Shown here: one piece after another, positions 57,850-64,000 of the stretch
Numbering within the stretch: position 1 is the stretch's first letter
Layout: each line of letters starts with the position of its first letter
Source of the DNA: Microstegium vimineum
Lineage: Eukaryota; Streptophyta; Magnoliopsida; Poales; Poaceae
Length of the DNA: 64,000 bases
Direction of reading: 5' to 3'
Assembly (NCBI GenBank): GCA_022036555.1
Contig: CM039126.1
Location: 14,603,263 to 14,667,262 of the forward strand
Made by a program: the position numbers and the translations under genes
Notes under the pieces: generated by a model
The model's database searches: none
What the model saw: the letters and a program-made list of their open reading frames with translations, nothing else
What the model was told of the DNA's origin: nothing

Positions 57850-59166
57850 CCGTTCAAGTCAATGAAGAAAGGCCCATCACACGAAGGCCCCCCGCACCGG
57901 CAACAGCGATCAGTCGTGGGCCGGCCCATCTCTGGGAAAACAGACGGACAGAGGTCGAACGAACGACCCCTCCGCCTCCGCCTCGACCCCGAATGACGAA
58001 CAGGGGTCGAAAGAACGACCCCTCCGCCTCCGCCTCGACCCCGAATGACGGACAAGGGTCGAAAGAACGACCCCTCCGCCTCCGCCTCGACCCCGAATGA
58101 CGGACAGGGGTCGAACGAACGACCCCTCCGCCTCCGCCTCGACCCCGAATGACGGACAGGAGTCGAACGAACGACCCCTCCACCTCCGCCTCAACCCCCG
58201 AATGACGGACAGGGGGTCGAACGAACGACCCCCGGGCAGGAAGCTCGATCAGCTCACCTGCTCATGGTATGGGGTAAAGGGGATCCAATGCGCTTACCTG
58301 CCCCCGCCTAACGCCATGGGCACCCACTACCGCGGTCAAATCCATCAGCTCACCGCCCATGCCCTGGATCTCCGTCAACTGTGCGGCCGCTGTAGCCACG
58401 TCGCAGGTACGGACTCCAGAGGCACCCCCTCGAGCCAGGAACAGGGCAGCCCTCGACTGTGTCTTCAGGGATACGACAAGGTCACGCCGGCCTCGACCCC
58501 CTCGACCAGGGGGCTCGACCCCTGGTCCCAACCACTCCAGCATGGGACCCGTCCCATCCGCTCCGTCATGCCTCAGCTGTGGAACTCGCACCCATCTTCC
58601 GAAGGTCAACCCCGCTGCGTCATGCTGTACGGCGGTGTCCAGTCAGTCATCACCACGCCCTGAACACTGGAAGGATAGGAGGGCCACGCCGCCACAGTGA
58701 TCGACGTCTCATCGTAAGCATGGCACCACAAACACCCCTCCCATGCCTCTACAGTCTAGGATCACTGTACTCCCATGCCTCCCCTTGGTCTATAAAAGAG
58801 GACGCTGAGATAGGAAGAGGGGGATTCGCACCCGAGATCCAAGAGACACACTCGTGTTAGCACATACCACACCCGACTGCTTGAACGACACATCAAGCAG
58901 TCCACCATCCGACCGCCTAGGATAGCCCTGCTCGTCCTAGGCCTCAGCTCACTCTAAGCACCCTCGTGTAAACCAGCTTGTACCCCCCTGTACGAGCACT
59001 TCGGTGCAAGATAATACAATACATCCTCCCCCGCTGGACGTAGGGCCTTCTGTGCCCGAACCAAGATAAATCTTGTGTTCTTCTTGCATCACGTCTGGGA
59101 GAGGGAGCACGCGATATACAAATTTACTAGCCGGTGGTCTTGACCCCCCGGGTCATAACACCGATA
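57850..59166 (+). mobile_element. 5' LTR of a second gypsy element (left border uncertain)
   Basis: Composition turns GC-rich at about 57850. The segment has a TATA box (GGTCTATAAAAGAGG, about 58789-58803) and a C-rich leader, and it ends just before a primer-binding site at 59167. The 3' LTR lies outside the window, so the left border cannot be fixed. The last bases read CCGATA where CA would be usual. A 52-bp minisatellite lies in its U3 part. Confidence 0.65.
57946..58235 (+). repeat. 52-bp minisatellite in the LTR
   Basis: Units start at 57946, 57998, 58050, 58102, 58154 and 58207 (period 52, last unit 53 and partial). Each contains an inverted pair GGGGTCG...CGACCCC around a 6-base spacer, followed by a CCTCCGCCTC run. 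Because 52 is not a multiple of three, the array reads open in several frames; these ORFs are not genes. Confidence 0.95.
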
Positions 59167-59187
59167 GTTGGCGCGCCAGGTAGGGGG
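59167..59187 (+). other. Primer-binding site of the second gypsy element
   Basis: GTTGGCGCGCCAGGTAGGGG is the conserved post-LTR sequence of many grass gypsy elements. It differs from the TTTGGCACGCCCAGTGGG type of the Tat element at 35.6 kb. Confidence 0.75.
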
Positions 59188-59223
59188 CTTTGCGTGTCGA
59201 TCAACTCTGAACTACTCTCCCAG

Positions 59224-61621
59224 ATGGATTCCACGATCCCATTACTTCCATTCGCCACCACCATCCGGTTCGGGAGTCTAGAGTTCATGTCCATGGGCCA
59301 CGGCCACGACATGGTTCTACTCTCAGCTAGTGGCATGGATAGCAGCAGCTCCGGTACTCCGGGGCCAAGGAGGACCAGACGACGGTCCCACCACTCGCGC
59401 CTTTAGCCTGCGACCAGGTGGGGGCGCGAACGACGCTGCCGCACTCTTCACCGCGCGGATCCCGAGACGCCGGATGCCGTCCCCCGGCCTCAGCTGGCGA
59501 CACAGTTCCTCCCTTCGGGAGTCTGTTTGACCCATGCTTGCGGGTCGGGGGCGGGTACCTCGCTGAGCCTGACTTTGGCTCTGGCATACCGTAATATCAG
59601 AGGATTCCTGTGGCTTCTCCAACACACTCGGCTGCGCCGCCACCGCATAACCCGTTTCCACACGGGCTCTACAACACCGCTAGGCTCTTTTCTGCTTCTG
59701 TAGGCCCACAGATGCAGGCACGTTACGGGTCTCCAGGGAACCTGCTACGTGCAACGATCAACCTCGTCACCACCCCGGATGAGTGCCCGGAGCCACAATG
59801 AGCCCCGATCCCGGGTCGTCACACCTGGGGCACGTTACGACGACGGCTGGAGGAGGAGCGCAGGGGATCTTTCCCCAACTTCTACCACGGCCACCTCGAC
59901 TCGGACTCCCCCGATGAGGACTACGATCCCTCGCGGGAATGCTTCCACCTCGACGGTCAGGTTAATTCCTAGGACGACGTCAACGACGCCGCGACCACTG
60001 ATGAAGGAGGAGGGGGCAACGCTACACCAGCGCGACACGCTGACGCCCCGAGTCTTGACAAAGCCGATCCACCTCAGGACGTCTAGATCGCGCAAGTCCG
60101 AGAGCTGCTCGCCAAGCTCGAGGAGGAGCGTCTGCGACTCCAGCAGCTCGAGCACGCCCTCGAGTGAGATCGCGGGCGGCCACAGGGTGGAGGAGCCCGC
60201 GAGCGGGCCCGGGAAGTCCATCGGCAGATCGTCGAGGAGGGGGCAAACGAGCACCACGTCTACAACTGCGCTAGCCAGAATGTCGTGGCAGCCGCGATGC
60301 TGCTTCATGACATGCCGGCGCCATCAAGACCCCAAGCGCGACGCATCAGGAATGAAATCCAGGGGCTTCTCCAAACCGGGCTGTACAACAAGCGGAAAGC
60401 TTGGCCTCGAGGCGCAGAGGAGCTGCTTCCGAGCGACGGGACGTACCCCCTCGACAAGATCGAGAGGTATTTGTCCACCAAGACAAGGCGCCCCAAGGCG
60501 GAGCAGAGCGGCAACCAGTTCGAGACCGCATCCTCGACGACCGACAACCGAGAGACGCGCGGTACGACATCAACGACAACAAACGAAGCCGACATGGTGA
60601 CGCTAAGGCTCGAGGTTATAGCGCTCACCGGGGTGGGCGCTACGACAGTGACGAGGATCGACGTCGATCCCCGGAACCACCAAGGCCACGAGTCTTCGGT
60701 AGGACCATCCGACAAACCGCCTTGCCTGTTCGTTTTCGTCCGCCCACCAGCCTAGTCAAGTACAACGGCGAAACCAAGCCGGAGCTCTGGCTTGCTGATT
60801 TCAGGCTGGCATGTCAGCTAGGAGGAGCCCACAATGACCACATCATCATTCGGCAACTCCCGCTCTTCCTCTCCGACACCGCTCGAAGATGGCTCGAGGA
60901 GCTCCCCCCGGACTTGATCCAGGACTGGCCCGACCTGGTCAGGATCTTCGAGGGGAATTTCAAGGGCACCTATGTGCGGCCAGGAAACTCCTGGGATCTT
61001 TGCAACTACAAGCAGAAGCCAGGGGAAACCCTCCGCGACTTCACCCGGCGGTTCTCGAAGCAACGTACTGAGCTCACCCACATCTCCGACCACGACGTCA
61101 TCACGGCGTGCGTCGCCGGGACGACCTGTAAGGAGCTGGTGCGGGAACTGGGACGGAACACCCCCAAGATTGCCAACGAGCTCATGGACATCGTTGCCAA
61201 CTACGCGGCTGGCGAGGAAGCCGTTGGCGCGTTCTTCTATGCATCCCCATACAAGGGGAAGGCCAAGGCGGACGAGCTCGGGGGCTCGAACAACGGGCCC
61301 AAGAGGAACAACAACAAGAAGAAGAAGAAGAGGAAGAAGAACCGGCCGAGTCGATGCAACGTCGAGCCTGACGACCTTGTCGCTGCGATAGACAAGAAGA
61401 AGCTTCGAGGTCCCCCTCTCGAGGGGGGCGTCTTCGACAAGATGTTGAAAGAGCCCTGCCCCTATCACAAGGGACCGGCCAACCACGGCCTCGAGGACTG
61501 TCGCATGCTCAAAAGGCACTTCGACTCTCTTGGCTTCAAGAAAGACGACAAGAAGGGGGACCCACAGGACGAGGGCGATGGCAAGAACGGGGGCTTCCCG
61601 AAATCCTCGACTGTTTCATGA
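59224..61621 (+). pseudogene. Gag of the second gypsy element
   Basis: The best-preserved part (60401-61621, about 406 residues) carries an Arg-rich region (RRRGAASERRD, ARYDINDNKRSRHGD). The retrotransposon gag core follows: TSLVKYNGETKPELWLADFR, LPLFLSDTARRWLEELPPD, FKGTYVRPGNSWDL and KPGETLRDFTRRFSKQRTEL. A Lys-rich stretch and a zinc-knuckle-like CPYHKGPANHGLEDC come last. The N-terminal part (about 59224-60400) is spread over frames, for example LHDMPAPSRPQARRIRNEI at about 60306-60362, with a shift near 60385. Gag would assemble the RNA-containing particle. Multiple shifts upstream suggest this copy is damaged, though the core is intact. Confidence 0.85.
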
Positions 61622-61666
61622 TCTTCGGGGGACCCTCGACCCGACTCAGCACGCGTCAGCGCAAGA

Positions 61667-62262
61667 GTGAGCGTCGAGAGGTCTTCTCCGTTCGAGCTCA
61701 AGGTCATCGATACCTCGACTAGTCACACGTGCCGATCACCTTCGACCAGGACGACCATCCCGAGCATGTCCCCAACGCAGGGGGTCTGCCCACTCATCTT
61801 CGACCCGATCATACTCAACACCAGCCTTTCCAAGGTGCTCATGGATGGGGGAAGCAGCCTCAATATCGTCTACGCCGAGACCCTCGACCTCCTGGGGATC
61901 CCAAGGACCATGCTCCTGCCCAGCGCGGGGGGATTCCACGGGATCGTCCCAGAGAATAAGGCACTCCCGATCGGCCGCGTCAAGCTACCCGTCTGCTTCA
62001 GCACCCCCTCGAACTTCCGGAAGGAAGATCTGACCTTCGAGGTGGTCGCATTCCATGGTACCTACCACGCCATCATCGGTCGACCGGGATACACCAAGTT
62101 CATGGCGGTCCTGAACTACACCTACCTCAACCTAAAAATGTCGGGGCCCAAGGGAGTCATCACCGTCGATACCTCCTACGAGCACGCTTACGACTGCAAT
62201 GTCGAGTGCGTGGAAAACGCCAAGGCGGTCGAGGAGTCAGCTGAAAGGATCAAGATGCCCAA
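61667..62262 (+). pseudogene. Protease/pol start of the second gypsy element
   Basis: The reading contains CPLIFDPIILNTSLSKVLMD followed by GGSSLNIVYAETLDLLGI; the active-site Asp is present (D-G-G-S). FHGTYHAIIGRPGYTKFMAV comes next. This is the Tat-style protease. The frame is cut at about 62260 by a solo LTR and resumes at 63844. Reverse transcriptase would follow beyond the window. Confidence 0.85.
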
Positions 62263-63843
62263 GGGGGGGGGGGGTGAATTGGGCTCTTTTTAATTTATAA
62301 ACAAGAATTAAACCTATAAAGAGCCAATTAACCCCTAGTGCCTACCACTTGTGTGTCTTAGCTAGAAAGCGGTAGCAAGTCAATGCAATGCAAAAACTTC
62401 CTACACAATTCTAGTATGAATTGAAAGACAAGTGCGGAAAGTAATATGGTAAGTAAGAGCTCGGGAAAGAGATGCTTGACACGGCGATGTTTTGCCGAGG
62501 TATCGAGGAGTCGACACTCCCCCCTAGTCCTCGTTGGAGCACCTCGCAAGGTATAGCTCCCCCTCAATCCCGCGCAAGGGATGAGTGCTCTCTACGGGCT
62601 GATTATTCGCCACTCCGGCTCGGTGAATCGCCCACAACCGATCACAAACGTCAATGGAGAAGGGCCACTGACAATCCTCCGGCGATCACCTTCCTCCGAG
62701 CACCACCGGACCGTCTAGGTGATGTCGATCACCAAGAGTAATAGCCTCGATCTTCGCTTGACTCAGTCAAGCTTCACAACTAGAGGATGCACACTTGAAC
62801 TTTTGGATGAACTAGAGAGAGGATGGATGGATTTGCGAATCACTCTCTCTCTCTAGGGCTCTTGCTCTCTTCCCAACCTTCTCAACAAACTCAGCAACTC
62901 AAATGAGCAAAGGCAAGGTGGGAGAGAAGTGGGAGGGGCTATAAATAGACCCTTTGAAAACTGCCTCGGGCTAGCAACTTAAGTTGGCGACGGACGCTCT
63001 GTCGACTAGGCGACGAACGGTCCGTCGCATGCCCCAACGGCTAGTTTCTGTTCATAGTTTGGGCGACGGACGCTCCGACGCCTAGGCGACGGACGCTCCG
63101 ACGCCCTGCCCAACGGCTAGGTTTGACACACTGTTCCCAGCGACGGACGCTACGTCACTGGGCGACGGACACTCATCCCAGCGTCCGACGCTAGACTCTG
63201 GCTCGGGCTGAAAAACAGCCTCTCTGGAAGGTCGACGGACGCTCTTCCCAGCTTCCGACGCCTGGCCGACGGACAGCGTCCGATGGACCCTGAAAAACTT
63301 AGCCAGAAAACTTCTCCACTAGAAGGTCGATGGACGCTGTGGACTCAACCACCCAGCGTCCGACGCCTCTGTCCGACGCCCCAGTCAGGAGCGTCCGACG
63401 CCCAGAAAACAGCTCTATCAACTTCGTTTTTCGTCGCGATGAATATGGAAGTTGTTCTAGGCTATCTTACGGTCAACGTAGGCTTGCTTAGAGCTAAGGA
63501 AGTCAAGTGTGCACCACACCTAAGTCATGAAGCTTTCCTAAGTCAAGCTACTAATCTCAACCCCTCTTAATAGTACGGTCAAAGATAAAAAGAGAAGCCC
63601 TATCTATTTCTAAGTGCCCTTCATCACCTTATGGCACTTAGCCTATCATTCTAGGGTCTTCATCATGTCTCCTTGAAATCCGAAACGATATCCATCTTGG
63701 GGGCTAAGTGATGACCATTAATGCCCATTCATGTTGATCACTATGGCTAAGCTACGCATAGCGTCTGCAAAACACACGTTAGCCATGATAATCTCTAATT
63801 GTCGTTAATCTCCGAAACCAACTAGGGCCATGATTCTTCATCA
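62262..63843 (-). mobile_element. Solo LTR inserted in pol (minus strand)
   Basis: The protease frame stops and resumes on either side. The right border reads TTCATCA (start TGATGAAGAATC on the minus strand). The left border is a run of about 12 G followed by TGAATTGGGC, the complement of the C-rich CCAATTCACCCCCC end of grass LTRs. A TATA-like TCTATTTATAGCCCC lies at about 62938-62952 on the minus strand, followed by a C/T-rich leader. The target duplication is unclear (GCC-containing on both sides). It resembles the 21292-23536 LTR in layout, but the sequences differ. Confidence 0.72.
62975..63410. repeat. Array of short GGCGACGGACGCT / GCGTCCGACGC motifs in the LTR U3
   Basis: Many variants of CGACGGACGCTC and its near-complement AGCGTCCGACGC are scattered at irregular spacing, all upstream of the LTR TATA box in its own orientation. 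Confidence 0.8.
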
Positions 63844-64000
63844 GCCATCCTCACGGCCCTCGACGACTTCTCCATGGAGATCCCCGACCCCAAGCGGCAT
63901 GTCGACAACTTCAAGCCTGCGGAGGACACCAAGACCATCCCGCTCGACCTCGGCCACGCGGATGGGAAGGATCTGACGATCAGCGCCACCCTCGAGCCCA
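63844..64000 (+). pseudogene. Pol of the second gypsy element resumes
   Basis: After the solo LTR the frame reads ILTALDDFSMEIPDPKRHVD and then FKPAEDTKTIPLDL up to the window end. This is the acidic linker between protease and reverse transcriptase in Tat-style elements. Confidence 0.7.

Noticed and set aside
57846..58194. Repeat-containing ORFs in three frames
   Set aside because: Created by the 52-bp minisatellite, which is open in several frames.
57946..58235. Possible CRISPR array
   Set aside because: Units are contiguous with no unique spacers, in a plant LTR; it is a minisatellite.
60818..61519. 233-codon minus-strand ORF
   Set aside because: Shadow of the gag frame on the plus strand, which carries the gag core motifs.
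1..64000. tRNA, rRNA or other structured RNA genes, and Helitron ends
   Set aside because: No cloverleaf with conserved A/B boxes, no rRNA sequence, and no CTRR end with a convincing preceding hairpin was seen by eye; a covariance-model scan could still find something.

Overview
The window looks like nuclear DNA of a grass, most likely a panicoid (Sorghum, Miscanthus or sugarcane-like). The evidence is a GC-rich, intronless 3-ketoacyl-CoA synthase, Tat- and Athila-lineage Ty3/gypsy elements, CACTA and Mutator-like elements and grass-type MITEs. The species call is inference. Only one clearly intact host gene is visible; nearly everything else is transposable element, nested up to four levels deep.

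Layout. 1-2.9 kb: a GC-rich flank and the KCS gene (minus strand, 1234-2709). 2.9-9.7 kb: AT-rich spacer, a 283-bp tandem duplication with a perfect 23-bp hairpin at its junction, an LTR remnant, a small MITE, and a decayed L1-type LINE (minus strand). 9.7-19.5 kb: a CACTA-like left terminus with about 160-bp subterminal repeats, split by an 8.5-kb block bounded by (AT)n tracts and carrying GC-rich exon-like islands. 21.3-23.5 kb: a 2.2-kb solo LTR with a perfect ATGGG target-site duplication (TSD). 25.8-28.5 kb: a GC-rich fragment and a 1.96-kb Mutator-like element carrying a nested MITE and a GC-rich cargo. 29.65-33.47 kb: a 3.8-kb non-autonomous CACTA element with ORF1/Ulp1-like exons.

34.2-55.8 kb is the centrepiece. 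An old minus-strand solo LTR (34242-55770, TSD AATGT) was split by insertion of a related Tat-lineage element in the opposite orientation (35606-55522, TSD AGACC/AGGCC). That element keeps gag and a protease fragment, lacks reverse transcriptase, and carries an antisense multi-exon gene block including a plant-mobile-domain-like protein that starts 2 bp from the 3' LTR. It was in turn invaded by a 430-bp solo LTR exactly at its gag start codon (TSD ATGGA) and by an Athila-like element (40090-48882, TSD CCTAC). Both LTRs of the Athila-like element contain the same CACTA fragment.

55.8-64 kb: a hAT transposase remnant, then the 5' part of another gypsy element. Its LTR holds a 52-bp minisatellite, followed by a primer-binding site, gag and protease, with a long solo LTR inserted into pol. 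The LINE, hAT, Athila and Tat coding regions examined carry stops, frameshifts or active-site changes, so none of those copies looks autonomous.
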